From the NCBI RefSeq assembly GCF_038095555.1, contig NZ_CP124591.1:1974891-2038890 (forward strand): a stretch of DNA of 64,000 nt. The letters run 5' to 3'. A model generated the notes under the pieces. It worked only from the letters and a program-made list of their open reading frames with translations. It made no database searches and was not told the DNA's origin. Source of the stretch: Macrococcoides psychrotolerans (GTDB taxonomy: Bacteria > Bacillota > Bacilli > Staphylococcales > Staphylococcaceae). The position numbers and the translations under genes are program-made. Below are positions 46,789-56,317 of this stretch, in pieces (the first letter of the stretch is position 1; every line of letters starts with the position of its first letter).

Positions 46789-46974
46789 CCTAGCATATAC
46801 ATGATATTCTTATAAGTTAAATATGTATTAATTTTTTGCTCCTAACCTAATTCTTCATTTAAGTTAAACCCAAGAAATTTGAAATATAATTGCTGCATAA
46901 CCTATATTATAATTCAAGAAGGTGTAATTTTAAGATTTTGAAAATAGGATACATGAAAAGAAATATAAAAAAAG

Positions 46975-46999
46975 AGGAGAGACATTTACTGTCTCTCCT
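46975..46999 (-). terminator. Terminator after rpsR
   Basis: The perfect hairpin aggagagac / gtctctcct with a 7-nt loop and a following T-run on the minus strand ends the rpsF-ssb-rpsR operon. Confidence 0.9.
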
Positions 47000-47012
47000 T
47001 TATATATTAAGC

Positions 47013-47255
47013 TTATGCTTCGTCTTTAACATATGGTAATAAAGCCATATGACGTGCACGTTTGATAGCTACAGTTAACATACGTTGGTATTTAGCTGAA
47101 GTACCTGTTACACGACGTGGTAAAATTTTACCACGTTCAGAGATGAATTTTTTAAGCATATCTACTTCTTTATAGTCAATGTGTGTAATACCGTTTGCTG
47201 TGAAATAACAAACTTTTTTACGACGACGACCGCCTCTTCTTGGTCCACCTGCCAT
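47013..47255 (-). CDS. rpsR: 30S ribosomal protein S18
   Basis: The 80-residue protein has the S18 body CYFTANGITHIDYKEVDMLK followed by RGKILPRRVTGTSAKYQRML. The N-terminus (AGGPRRGGRRRKK) is very basic. Last gene of rpsF-ssb-rpsR; GGGAGG precedes the ATG. Confidence 0.97.
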   Translation of the reverse strand: MAGGPRRGGRRRKKVCYFTANGITHIDYKEVDMLKKFISERGKILPRRVTGTSAKYQRMLTVAIKRARHMALLPYVKDEA

Positions 47256-47287
47256 GATTGTTGCCTCCCTTACTTATAGATTAGTAA

Positions 47288-47806
47288 TTAAAATGGTAAA
47301 TCATCATCACTGATATCAATTGGCCCTGCTGCATTGGCAAATGGGTTATTTGATGGTGCTGATGTATTTGGTTGTTGATTATTTGATGACTGATAGTTTT
47401 GATTCTGGCCTTGTGTCTGACCGTAACTTCCTTGGTCATAGCTAGAATAGTCATCTGACGGACTGTTCGTACGTGATTGGTTAGTGTTCTTCGGTTCAAG
47501 GAATTGAACTGAATCACAAACGACCTCAGTAACGTATACTTTACGTCCTTCTTGATTATCATAACTACGTGATTGCAATCTGCCATCAACCCCAGCTAAA
47601 CTACCTTTATGCAAGAAATTATTAACATTTTCAGCTTGCTTACGGAATACGACACAGTTGATAAAATCAGCCTGACGTTCTCCTTGTGCATTAGTAAATG
47701 TTCTATTTACTGCTAAAGTAAATGTAGCGACTGACACACCTGATGTTGTGACTCTGTATTCTGGATCTTTAGTTAAACGACCAACTAATACAACTCGGTT
47801 AAGCAA
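47288..47806 (-). CDS. ssb: Single-stranded DNA-binding protein
   Basis: The 172-residue protein has an OB fold (MLNRVVLVGRLTKDPEYRVT ... FINCVVFRKQAENVNNFLHK), a glutamine/asparagine-rich disordered tail (about 112-160) and the C-terminal acidic tip DISDDDLPF that binds partners. The start is TTG at 47806, giving the family N-terminus MLNRVV; the longer GTG start at 47821 adds MGAIY, which is not conserved. Lies between rpsF and rpsR. Confidence 0.95.
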   Translation of the reverse strand: MLNRVVLVGRLTKDPEYRVTTSGVSVATFTLAVNRTFTNAQGERQADFINCVVFRKQAENVNNFLHKGSLAGVDGRLQSRSYDNQEGRKVYVTEVVCDSVQFLEPKNTNQSRTNSPSDDYSSYDQGSYGQTQGQNQNYQSSNNQQPNTSAPSNNPFANAAGPIDISDDDLPF

Positions 47807-47830
47807 ATAAATCGCCCCCACATAATCTTA

Positions 47831-48121
47831 TTATTTTTCTTCTTCGCGAACAACGATATGACGGATAATGTCATCGTTGATTTTAGCTAAACGATCAAAT
47901 TCATTAGTAGCTTCGTCAGTAGACTTAACGCGAACGATTCGGTAGAAACCTTCTTTAAAATCGTTGATTTCATAAGCTAAACGACGTTTACCCCAATCCT
48001 TTGATTCGATGATTTCCGCTCCGTTTGAAGTAAGAATTTCTTCGAAACGCTCGATTAAAGCTTTCTTAGCATCTTCTTCAATGTTTGGACGTACGACATA
48101 CATAATTTCGTAATTTCTCAT
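47831..48121 (-). CDS. rpsF: 30S ribosomal protein S6
   Basis: The 96-residue protein starts MRNYEIMYVVRPNIEEDAKK and contains SKDWGKRRLAYEINDFKEGF, the S6 signature. Of two adjacent ATG codons, 48121 has the better spacing from AAGGAGG. First gene of the operon. Confidence 0.97.
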   Translation of the reverse strand: MRNYEIMYVVRPNIEEDAKKALIERFEEILTSNGAEIIESKDWGKRRLAYEINDFKEGFYRIVRVKSTDEATNEFDRLAKINDDIIRHIVVREEEK

Positions 48122-48253
48122 CATTTACACCTCCTTATGGTCTATGCGGCTTTATAATTTTATAAAGCAAGGAATAATTTTCATTACTCACAATAGAGAA
48201 TTATAGCATAGTTTACTTATTTCATCAATCATTAAATATATCTGCAATATTTT

Positions 48254-48568
48254 TTAACAAAGACTTTCTAATCTATATGTTCTGATTCGTTTCGTATAAA
48301 AAGACTGTATTTCTTTCTGTGCTAAATAAAGGTATTGTCTGTATTCCTTAGCTTCCGGATAAATGGTGTCAATCGCATAGATATCTAGGTAACGTATTGT
48401 TTCAGAGCTATATGTCACATACTCATAGATAGACTCATCAACCGCTACACGCGTTCCAGCCCCAACTACCTGAATAAGATAATGATAGCTGATATCATAC
48501 ACTGGGGGCTGCATACCATCATTATCAATCAGTTTAATACAATATATAATACGTCTTAACGGCTTCAT
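48254..48568 (-). CDS. Conserved-looking hypothetical protein, 104 residues
   Basis: I do not recognise the family. The product is rich in tyrosine and isoleucine (MKPLRRIIYCIKLIDNDGMQ, then YDISYHYLIQVVGAGTRVAV) and ends in a basic helix (KEIQSFYTKRIRTYRLESLC). No signal or membrane segment is seen. GAGGTGAGG precedes the ATG, supporting real translation. It is a single-gene unit between rpsF and the met leader. Confidence 0.65.
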   Translation of the reverse strand: MKPLRRIIYCIKLIDNDGMQPPVYDISYHYLIQVVGAGTRVAVDESIYEYVTYSSETIRYLDIYAIDTIYPEAKEYRQYLYLAQKEIQSFYTKRIRTYRLESLC

Positions 48569-48657
48569 TTCCTCACCTCATGTTATAACGTATCATATCG
48601 TCCGATGTTTTAAAATATATTATCAAAAAATGTATTCTCAATTTTCTGAAATTTTTG

Positions 48658-48686
48658 TTGACAGCATTTTTATATTCATGTAAAGT
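48658..48686 (+). promoter_or_regulatory. Promoter of the met T-box operon
   Basis: A perfect TTGACA (48658-48663), 17-bp spacer and TAAAGT (48681-48686) lie just before the T-box leader. Confidence 0.8.
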
Positions 48687-48719
48687 AACACTTAATCAAA
48701 CAAAACTCTATACTCTAAA

Positions 48720-49066
48720 CACTAGAAAAAGGAAAGTAAAACTTACACTGCTTTTACAGAGAATCTTCGTATGCTGAGAGAAGACATTGAAAGAAAGTTC
48801 GAAAATGGCCTTGGAGTGTTGGTGCCAATATGAGGTACCATCGGGTTCGCCCGTTATAGCGATACAGTATTAATATGTTGTTCAATAGCGTACTGGCATA
48901 CTATCTTCTACACTTTCGTATACTTAGCCGTAGCCTATTACAACTTAGCGTACTGGATAAGATTGTTTTAGTAATAGAACAATAAATAAAGGTGGTACCG
49001 CGAACTAAGCTTTCGTCCTTTAGATCTGATAACTCTTCAGATCTAAAGGACGAAAGCTTTTTTTGT
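48720..49066 (+). promoter_or_regulatory. T-box leader, methionine type, with terminator
   Basis: The invariant T-box core AAGGTGGTACCGCG lies at about 48989-49002. Stem I contains the AGAGAA-type motif and, near 48830-48832, ATG followed by A in GCCAATATGAGG, a likely specifier for tRNA-Met. The terminator is a 23-bp perfect hairpin at 49007-49059 with seven T after it. Uncharged tRNA-Met should stabilise the antiterminator and allow expression of the met genes. Confidence 0.9.
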
Positions 49067-49093
49067 ATAGAGCATTACTAAGGAGGGATTAAT

Positions 49094-49117
49094 ATGAAAC
49101 GTTCCAATCATCAATAA
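49094..49117 (+). CDS. Seven-codon mini-ORF after the T-box
   Basis: An AGGAGGG site at 49081-49087 is ideally spaced before ATG 49094, which opens only MKRSNHQ and a stop. The next gene has its own AAAGGAGG site. It could be a leader peptide or the stub left when metI and metC were deleted. Confidence 0.4.
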   Translation: MKRSNHQ

Positions 49118-49138
49118 GGGTAATAAAGGAGGAATATA

Positions 49139-50980
49139 ATGAGTAGATTATTAGAAACATTGGAGAAAAAAATTTTAGTAGCGGATGGCGCTATGGGAAC
49201 AATATTATATTCTGAAGGCTTAAATACATGTCCAGAGCGCTATAATCTCACGCATCCAGAAAAAGTGGAACAAATTCACCGCTCGTATATTGAAGCAGGA
49301 GCAGATATTATACAGACCAATACATATGCTGCTAATTTCATTAAACTTCAACGCTTCGGTCTGGAGCATAAAGTTAAAGCCATCAATGAAGCTGCTGTAG
49401 ACATTGCAAAACGGGCGGCTAAAGAAGATACATTCATTCTTGGAACAGTTGGTGGACTAAGAGATGTTCAACAGGGAAAGCTATCTCTTCCTGAGATTCA
49501 ATATCATACGGAAGTCCAGATTGATGCACTAATATCATGCGACGTCGATGGATTATTGTTTGAAACCTACTATGATCTAAAAGAATTACTTACCGTCGTA
49601 TCACTGGCACATCAAAAATATAACGTTCCGATAATTGCACAGCTCACTGCTTCTAATACCCATTATTTAATTGATGGAACATTAATCAGCGAGGCTTTTG
49701 ATCAGCTTATTTCAGCAGGAGCAGATATTGTAGGTTTAAATTGCCATCACGGGCCACATCATATGAAGCGAACATTTCAGCATATTGATATCCCAAGACA
49801 CGCGTTTTTATCCTGTTATCCAAATGCTAGTTTACTGGATATAGATCACAATCATTTTAAATATAGTAATAATGCACAGTATTTCGCCGATGTAGCTGAA
49901 CAGCTCATACATGAAGGCATTCGATTAATTGGAGGATGCTGTGGGACTACGCCGGAACACATACAGAAAATCAAAGGGGTAGTCGGGAATCTCAAACCGG
50001 TCACAGATAAAAAGGTTGTTCCTTTCCGTAAGAAAAATGAATATGTGATAAAAGAAAAGCACAAGCTGAGTCTCTCACAACGCGTTAAAACACAACCCAC
50101 AGTTATTGTAGAACTCGATACGCCCAAGCATCTAGATACAAAAAGGTTCTTCCAAAACATCAAGGCACTAGATGCATCTGGCATCGATGCAGTGACCCTA
50201 GCTGATAACGCGCTAGCTACAGTCCGCATCTCTAATATTGCAGCGGCAAGCCTCATTAAGCAGAAATTTAATATTGAACCCCTCGTTCATATAACTTGTC
50301 GAGATCGAAACTTAATTGGTTTGCAATCTCATCTACTCGGGCTATCTTTGTTAGGAATCAATGAAATTCTCGCAGTTACAGGAGATCCTTCTAAAATCGG
50401 ACATCTACCGGGGGCAACCAATGTCTACGATGTGAATTCCAAGGGACTCACAGAACTCGCCTTAAGATTTAATAAAGGAATTAATACAGACGGTGGTACT
50501 TTAAAATCCAAAACACATTTCAATATTGCAGGCGCCTTTAATCCACATGTAAAAAATATGGATGCTGCCATTAGAAATATGAAGAAGAAAATAGAGAGTG
50601 GTATGCATTACTTCATTACTCAACCTGTCTTCTCTCATGAAAAAATAATAGAAATATACACTGCCACACAACAGCTAAATGTTCCGATATTTATCGGGAT
50701 AATGCCCATTACAAGCTATAAAAATGCACTGTTTCTCCATAACGAAGTTCCTGGAATAAAAATATCAGAAGATATCTTAGAACGTTTTAAGGCAGTAGAA
50801 CATGATAAATCCGCTACACAAAAGCTGAGTATAGATCTTTGTAAATCCTTAATTGATACTGTTCATGCTTACTTTAACGGACTATATATCATTACGCCAT
50901 TCGAGCAAGTTGAATACTCGCTTGAGCTAGCTGCGTATTCAAAATCAATTACCAAACACAAACAGGAGGCAATATTATGA
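49139..50980 (+). CDS. metF: Bifunctional homocysteine S-methyltransferase / methylene-THF reductase
   Basis: The 613-residue fusion has an N-terminal homocysteine S-methyltransferase barrel (LVADGAMGTILYSEG near residue 14; zinc cysteines in GLNCHHGP near 202 and GGCCGTTPEHI near 265) and a C-terminal MTHFR barrel from about residue 315 (ILAVTGDPSKIG near 415; HYFITQPVFSHEKI near 490). It makes 5-methyl-THF for MetE and may methylate homocysteine itself. It overlaps metE by 4 bp. In S. aureus this gene follows metI and metC; both are absent here. Confidence 0.93.
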   Translation: MSRLLETLEKKILVADGAMGTILYSEGLNTCPERYNLTHPEKVEQIHRSYIEAGADIIQTNTYAANFIKLQRFGLEHKVKAINEAAVDIAKRAAKEDTFILGTVGGLRDVQQGKLSLPEIQYHTEVQIDALISCDVDGLLFETYYDLKELLTVVSLAHQKYNVPIIAQLTASNTHYLIDGTLISEAFDQLISAGADIVGLNCHHGPHHMKRTFQHIDIPRHAFLSCYPNASLLDIDHNHFKYSNNAQYFADVAEQLIHEGIRLIGGCCGTTPEHIQKIKGVVGNLKPVTDKKVVPFRKKNEYVIKEKHKLSLSQRVKTQPTVIVELDTPKHLDTKRFFQNIKALDASGIDAVTLADNALATVRISNIAAASLIKQKFNIEPLVHITCRDRNLIGLQSHLLGLSLLGINEILAVTGDPSKIGHLPGATNVYDVNSKGLTELALRFNKGINTDGGTLKSKTHFNIAGAFNPHVKNMDAAIRNMKKKIESGMHYFITQPVFSHEKIIEIYTATQQLNVPIFIGIMPITSYKNALFLHNEVPGIKISEDILERFKAVEHDKSATQKLSIDLCKSLIDTVHAYFNGLYIITPFEQVEYSLELAAYSKSITKHKQEAIL

Positions 50981-53199
50981 CAATCAAAACGACAAACTTA
51001 GGGTTTCCGAGACTCGGACGCAAACGTGAATGGAAAAAAGCAATTGAAGGGTACTGGAATAAAAATATTAATAAAGAAGCACTCGATAAACAATTAGAAG
51101 TGCTACACCGAGATAACTTAAAATTACAAAGTAGCTATAACCTCGATAGTGTACCTGTGGGAGATTTCTCATTATACGATAACCTTCTAGATACCGCTTT
51201 GCTTTTCAATATTATTCCAGAACGATTTCAAGGAAGAGAGATAGATGATGATTTATTATTTGATATTGCTAGAGGGAATAAAGAACACGTAGCTAGTGCA
51301 TTAATCAAATGGTTTAATACAAACTATCACTATATCGTGCCTGAATGGGATAATGTAGTGCCTAAGTTAAATCATAATACATTACTGGAACGTTACCGCT
51401 TTGCTCTATCACTTGGGATTAATGCTCATCCTGTGATTGTAGGTCCTATTACTTTCGTTGCATTATCAAAAGGAGGCACTAGCTCCTTCGAAGAAAAAGT
51501 ACGTCAGTTAATCCCTTTATATACCGAAGTCTTCCATTCATTAATACAAGAAGGTGCTGAGCTTATTCAGGTTGACGAACCTATCTTGGTTACTGATCAG
51601 GCTGAAGTGCTAAAAGATATCACGCATGAAGTATATGAAGCTTTTAATGATGCTAAAGTAGCAGATAAATTAATCATTCAGACTTACTTTGAAGCTGCAG
51701 ATGTCAAATTTTTAAATGGGCTGCCTGTTAAAGGTCTGGGATTAGATTTTGTTCATGATCGTGGCAATAACTTAAAACAAATACTAGCAGGAGACTTAAG
51801 CGGTGATAAGACGCTTTTTGCAGGTGTTATAGATGGCAGAAATGTATGGGCTGCCGACGTTGCACTAAAGCAGCAACTAATCGAAAAGCTTTCTGAGCAT
51901 GTCGAAGACCTATATATTAATCCTTCATCTTCACTCCTTTTAGTACCCGTATCTTTAGAGGACGAGACACTAGATGAGCAGATTAAAGATGGCTTGAGCT
52001 TTGCTACTGAGAAACTAGGAGAATTAGAAGCGTTAAAAAATCTTTTTAACAATAACAATGCAACGCAGTTTAACAAACTTAAATCAAAATACGAAACATT
52101 CCAGAATCAATCTTTTAAAAATCTAGAATACAACTATAATATTCCCGATCAACGTTCATCAACATTTGAAGTACGTAAAGTGCTACAGCAGCAACGTTGG
52201 AATTTACCAGACCTACCTACAACGACAATCGGCTCCTTCCCACAGTCAAAAGAGGTAAGACAATATCGTGCTGACTGGAAAAATCATCGCATTACAGATG
52301 AGGTGTACAAGCAGTTCTTAAAAGATGAGATTAAACGATGGATTGACATTCAAGAGGAAATAGGGCTTGATGTCTTAGTACATGGAGAATTTGAACGTAA
52401 TGACATGGTCGAGTTTTTTGGCGAAAAACTTCAAGGTTTCCTCGTTACCAAGTATGGATGGGTACAATCTTATGGTTCACGTGCCGTAAAGCCTCCAATC
52501 ATCTATGGAGATGTAAAGTGGACACACCCATTAACAATAGATGAAACTGTCTATGCTCAAGGACTGACAAACAAACCTGTAAAAGGCATGCTTACAGGGC
52601 CGGTAACGATATTAAACTGGTCATTTGAACGTGTAGATATACCACGTGAAGTAGTTCAAAATCAAATAGCATTGGCAATTAATGAAGAAGTACTCGCTTT
52701 AGAAAAGGCAGGTATTAAAATTATCCAGGTCGATGAGCCCGCACTCCGAGAAGGCTTACCATTAAGAAGTGAATTCCATAAGGATTACTTAGATAAAGCG
52801 GTACACAGTTTCAAACTCGCAACTTCTTCAGTAGCTGACGACACACAGATACATACACATATGTGCTATTCTCAGTTCGGTCAGATTATTCATGCGATAT
52901 ATGACTTAGATGCAGACGTTATCTCTATCGAAACATCAAGAAGTCATGGCGATCTTATACAGGATTTCGAAGACATCAACTATAATCTTGGTATCGGCTT
53001 AGGAGTCTATGATATTCACAGTCCTCGTATACCGACTGAAGCAGAAGTAACAAACGCAATCGAACGTGCTTTAAAACAAATTGACCGCTCATTGTTCTGG
53101 GTTAATCCTGATTGTGGGCTTAAAACAAGAAAAGAAGAAGAGGTGAAAGAAGCATTAAAAGTCCTTGTAACAAGTACTCAAAAAATACGTAATCAGTAG
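50977..53199 (+). CDS. metE: Cobalamin-independent methionine synthase
   Basis: The 740-residue enzyme transfers the methyl group of 5-methyl-THF(glutamate)n to homocysteine. N-terminal domain: TTNLGFPRLGRKREWKKAIE; C-terminal catalytic domain: LPTTTIGSFPQSKEVR near residue 410, IIQVDEPALREGLP near 580, zinc ligands HTHMCYSQFG near 627 and NPDCGLKTR near 710. Gene order and overlap with metF show joint expression under the T-box. Confidence 0.97.
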   Translation: MTIKTTNLGFPRLGRKREWKKAIEGYWNKNINKEALDKQLEVLHRDNLKLQSSYNLDSVPVGDFSLYDNLLDTALLFNIIPERFQGREIDDDLLFDIARGNKEHVASALIKWFNTNYHYIVPEWDNVVPKLNHNTLLERYRFALSLGINAHPVIVGPITFVALSKGGTSSFEEKVRQLIPLYTEVFHSLIQEGAELIQVDEPILVTDQAEVLKDITHEVYEAFNDAKVADKLIIQTYFEAADVKFLNGLPVKGLGLDFVHDRGNNLKQILAGDLSGDKTLFAGVIDGRNVWAADVALKQQLIEKLSEHVEDLYINPSSSLLLVPVSLEDETLDEQIKDGLSFATEKLGELEALKNLFNNNNATQFNKLKSKYETFQNQSFKNLEYNYNIPDQRSSTFEVRKVLQQQRWNLPDLPTTTIGSFPQSKEVRQYRADWKNHRITDEVYKQFLKDEIKRWIDIQEEIGLDVLVHGEFERNDMVEFFGEKLQGFLVTKYGWVQSYGSRAVKPPIIYGDVKWTHPLTIDETVYAQGLTNKPVKGMLTGPVTILNWSFERVDIPREVVQNQIALAINEEVLALEKAGIKIIQVDEPALREGLPLRSEFHKDYLDKAVHSFKLATSSVADDTQIHTHMCYSQFGQIIHAIYDLDADVISIETSRSHGDLIQDFEDINYNLGIGLGVYDIHSPRIPTEAEVTNAIERALKQIDRSLFWVNPDCGLKTRKEEEVKEALKVLVTSTQKIRNQ

Positions 53200-53205
53200 T
53201 ATAAG

Positions 53206-53247
53206 AAAGAATGGCCCGGTAAACTTAAGTTTACCGGGCCATTCTTT
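53206..53247. terminator. Bidirectional terminator between metE and ychF
   Basis: A perfect 21-bp-arm palindrome (aaagaatggcccggtaaact t and its complement) fills the gap between the two convergent genes and has T-runs on both sides. Confidence 0.93.
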
Positions 53248-53256
53248 CTTTAAATA

Positions 53257-54357
53257 TTAAACGTTAAATCTAAAATGCACAACGTCTCCATCCTGCATAA
53301 TATACTCTTTACCTTCTAAACGTACTTTACCTGCTTCTTTGGCTCCGCTCATGCCATTGTATTCAATAAGGTCATCATAGCTGACTGTTTCAGCACGTAT
53401 GAAACCACGTTCAAAGTCCGTATGAATAATGCCTGCACATTGTGGTGCTGTCATACCTTTTTTGAATGTCCATGCACGAACTTCTTGAACACCTGCAGTG
53501 AAGTACGTAGCCAGTCCTAATAAGTGATAAGATGCACGGATAAGTTTGTCTAATCCCGCTTCCTCAATACCAAGATCAGCGAGGTATTCTTCTTTATCTT
53601 CATCTTCTAGTGTTGCAAGCTCTTCTTCAATCTTCGCACTAATAACAATCACTTCTGAACCTTCAGCTTCAGCATATGCTTTGATCGCTTTTAAATGTTC
53701 GTTTTCTTCACCGCTGATTAAATCATCCTCTGAAACATTTGCAACATAAAGCATTGGTTTTGCAGTAAGTAAGTGCATATTTTTAACAAGCTTTGCCTGT
53801 TCCGGAGAAAACTCGATGCTGCGTACTGGCTTTTCAGCTTCTAAAGTTTCTTTGACAATCGCAAGAACCGCTTCTTCTGCCATCGCATCTTTATCTTTTT
53901 GTTTCGCCATCTTTTGAACGCGTGCATAGCGTTTCTCTACAGACTCTAAGTCTGCAAGAACAAGTTCCATATTGATAACTTCAATATCATCTACGGGGTT
54001 TACCTTACCAGAAACATGAGTAATATTCTCATCTTCAAAAGCACGTACAACCTGACAAATTGCATCTACTTCACGAATATGTGATAAGAACTTATTACCT
54101 AATCCTTCTCCTTTAGAGGCCCCTTTAACGATGCCTGCAATATCCGTAAACTCAAATGCTGTCGGGACAGTTTTCTTAGGTTCTACAAGTTCAGTTAATT
54201 TATTCAAACGGTGATCTGGGACTTCTACAATTCCTACATTCGGATCAATTGTCGCAAACGGATAGTTTGCAGCTAGCGCTCCTGCTTTAGTAATTGCGTT
54301 AAATAAAGTTGATTTTCCTACATTCGGTAAACCAACGATTCCTGCTGTTAATGCCAT
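53257..54357 (-). CDS. ychF: Redox-regulated ATPase YchF (OLA1 family)
   Basis: The 366-residue Obg-family P-loop protein has G1 GLPNVGKSTLFNAIT at residue 8, FTDIAGIVKGASKGEGLGNK for G3, an inserted coiled coil (about 130-200) and a C-terminal TGS domain (RAWTFKKGMTAPQCAGIIHTD). The G4-like motif YVANVSEDD departs from NKxD, which is why this subfamily prefers ATP. It binds ribosomes. GAGGAG precedes the ATG. Confidence 0.96.
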   Translation of the reverse strand: MALTAGIVGLPNVGKSTLFNAITKAGALAANYPFATIDPNVGIVEVPDHRLNKLTELVEPKKTVPTAFEFTDIAGIVKGASKGEGLGNKFLSHIREVDAICQVVRAFEDENITHVSGKVNPVDDIEVINMELVLADLESVEKRYARVQKMAKQKDKDAMAEEAVLAIVKETLEAEKPVRSIEFSPEQAKLVKNMHLLTAKPMLYVANVSEDDLISGEENEHLKAIKAYAEAEGSEVIVISAKIEEELATLEDEDKEEYLADLGIEEAGLDKLIRASYHLLGLATYFTAGVQEVRAWTFKKGMTAPQCAGIIHTDFERGFIRAETVSYDDLIEYNGMSGAKEAGKVRLEGKEYIMQDGDVVHFRFNV

Positions 54358-54375
54358 AATATTATCTCCTCTTAC

Positions 54376-54564
54376 TTACGCATGATGCGTTATTTTTTTT
54401 ATTTTTTTGTTGAACTCTTGTCTAGGCAGCATAATACTACGGTCACAACCTGTACATTTGATTCTAATATCTGCACCTAAACGAATAATTTTAAAATCCT
54501 TTTCACCACATGCATGGGGTTTTTTCATTTCAACTATATCATTTAAATCATACGTTTTATCCAT
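54376..54564 (-). CDS. DUF951 small zinc-ribbon-like protein
   Basis: The 62-residue protein (MDKTYDLNDIVEMKKPHACG ...) contains HACGEKDF and KCTGCDRSIMLPR, a C-x(n)-C-x2-C pattern typical of DUF951. The function of the family is unknown. The ATG at 54564 follows GGGTGG and overlaps the mscS stop. Its place between mscS and ychF is conserved in staphylococci. Confidence 0.88.
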   Translation of the reverse strand: MDKTYDLNDIVEMKKPHACGEKDFKIIRLGADIRIKCTGCDRSIMLPRQEFNKKIKKITHHA

Positions 54565-54565
54565 A

Positions 54566-55453
54566 CTATCCACCCTTTTTATCTGGTTGATTATACATAA
54601 TCATTCGAGGCATTGGTACTTTTACTCCGTTACTATCCAGATAGTCTTTCAAATCACGTCTTAACATACGTGAAACTTTTACATGATGATTTGGTAACGT
54701 TTCTGCTGCAATTTTAATCTTAGCTTCCCCGGCTGACACTGCCTCAACGCCTAGTATTTCTGGAGATTTAATCAAATCATCATACTTATCCATCAAAGTT
54801 TCCAGATAGGGTTTAATCAACGCCTCAACATCTTCTAGGTTTTCTTCACTTGAAACTGTAATATCAAATACTGCAAGTGAATTATTAACAGAAAAATTGA
54901 CGATTTCATTCATTGTACCGTTCGGCAGTATCGTAAGCTCTCCTGTAAATGATCGAATTCTTGTTGAACGTAATCCAATTGATTGTACCGTACCTTCCGC
55001 TACAGTTGTTCCTGTTGTATTGATTTTAACGTAGTCACCTACGTCAAACTGATTCTCAAAGATAATAAAGAAACCAGTGATAATATCTTTTACTAAAGTT
55101 TGTGCGCCAAAACCAATTGCAATACCAGCCACCCCTGCCCCTGCAATAATACTTTCAACTTTGACACCAAAGTTACTTAAGATAGTAGTGATAATGATAA
55201 ACCATGTCACATAGGAGGCTATATTCTGTAACAATTTGACTAACGTCGTATCTCTTTTTTCAGAATGAGATAAATTTGTTCTTCGGCGGACATAAAAAAA
55301 TTGTTCGATCATCTTGTGAATAAATTTAATTAGGAACAATCCAAAAACGAGCAATACTAATGCCCAGAAAATATTTGCACCTACTCCAGCCCAAAATTCA
55401 GGATCCGTATAAGGCTTAATTAATCGCTTAAAAAAGTATACTAATTTATCCAT
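54566..55453 (-). CDS. mscS: Small-conductance mechanosensitive channel (MscS family)
   Basis: The 295-residue protein has three predicted membrane segments in the first 130 residues, including the pore helix ESIIAGAGVAGIAIGFGAQTLVKDIITGFFI, followed by the MscS beta domain (DVGDYVKINTTGTTVAEGTV) and a cytoplasmic alpha/beta vestibule. It releases solutes on hypo-osmotic shock. It directly follows parB. Confidence 0.94.
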   Translation of the reverse strand: MDKLVYFFKRLIKPYTDPEFWAGVGANIFWALVLLVFGLFLIKFIHKMIEQFFYVRRRTNLSHSEKRDTTLVKLLQNIASYVTWFIIITTILSNFGVKVESIIAGAGVAGIAIGFGAQTLVKDIITGFFIIFENQFDVGDYVKINTTGTTVAEGTVQSIGLRSTRIRSFTGELTILPNGTMNEIVNFSVNNSLAVFDITVSSEENLEDVEALIKPYLETLMDKYDDLIKSPEILGVEAVSAGEAKIKIAAETLPNHHVKVSRMLRRDLKDYLDSNGVKVPMPRMIMYNQPDKKGG

Positions 55454-56317
55454 CTATTCACCTACATTTTCAAGCAAATGAATCAAACGATTAAACTCCT
55501 CTTCAGAAGTGAATTCAATTGAAATCTTTCCTTTTTTGCGTGATTTAGAAATTTCTACTTTAGTCCCTAGATTCTGCTTCAAAGATTCTTCATGTTTCAC
55601 AAGAAACTTTGGCTTTTGCTTTACTTTAACTTCTTTACTATGTGTCTCTACCTCTTCTTGGTTCATCATTTTAATGAGGTCTTCTAAAGCGCGTACACTC
55701 ATCGCCTCTCGAACAACTTTGTGTGCCACTTTAATTATATCTTCTTCATTTTTTAGCCCTAGTAAAGTACGTCCATGGCCTCCTGAAATTTCTTTGTGAT
55801 TAATCATTTTCTTTACTTCTTGTGGTAAATTTAATAATCTCAATAAGTTCGCAATGTAAGAGCGAGATTTCCCAAGTCTATCTGCTGTTTCTGCTTGTGT
55901 TAAATTCAAATGTTTCATTAGTGACTCATAACTTTTTGCTTCTTCTAATGGATTAAGATCTTCACGTTGCAAATTCTCAATAATTGCGAGCTCCATCATC
56001 TGTTGGTCTGTAAGTGTTTTAACAATCGCAGGAATTTTATTTTTACCTGCTAGCTTACTCGCTCTAAAGCGACGTTCACCAACCACTATGTCATAACCTT
56101 TAACTGATTTTCGTACAACAATCGGCTGCAGTACTCCATGAAGTTTAATCGACTCACTTAATTCTTCTAACGCTGCTTCATCAAACTCTATTCTTGGCTG
56201 ATATGGATTTGCACGCAATTCTGCAACATTCAGCTCTTCAACAATTTCATCCTGACGATTTTCTTGAAATAATGCATCCAGCCCTCTACCAAGACCTTTT
56301 CCTAAACCTCTAGCCAT
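55454..56317 (-). CDS. parB: Chromosome-partitioning protein ParB (Spo0J)
   Basis: The 287-residue protein starts ARGLGKGLGRGLDALF and has the CTP-binding/ParB N-domain (IVVGERRFRASKLAGKNKIP near residue 76), the HTH (LTQAETADRLGKSRSYIANL near 135) and a C-terminal dimer domain. It loads at parS and spreads on DNA. Its start overlaps parA by 8 bp. A degenerate parS-like 16-mer (13 of 16 matches) lies within the gene at 55593-55608. Confidence 0.95.
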   Translation of the reverse strand: MARGLGKGLGRGLDALFQENRQDEIVEELNVAELRANPYQPRIEFDEAALEELSESIKLHGVLQPIVVRKSVKGYDIVVGERRFRASKLAGKNKIPAIVKTLTDQQMMELAIIENLQREDLNPLEEAKSYESLMKHLNLTQAETADRLGKSRSYIANLLRLLNLPQEVKKMINHKEISGGHGRTLLGLKNEEDIIKVAHKVVREAMSVRALEDLIKMMNQEEVETHSKEVKVKQKPKFLVKHEESLKQNLGTKVEISKSRKKGKISIEFTSEEEFNRLIHLLENVGE

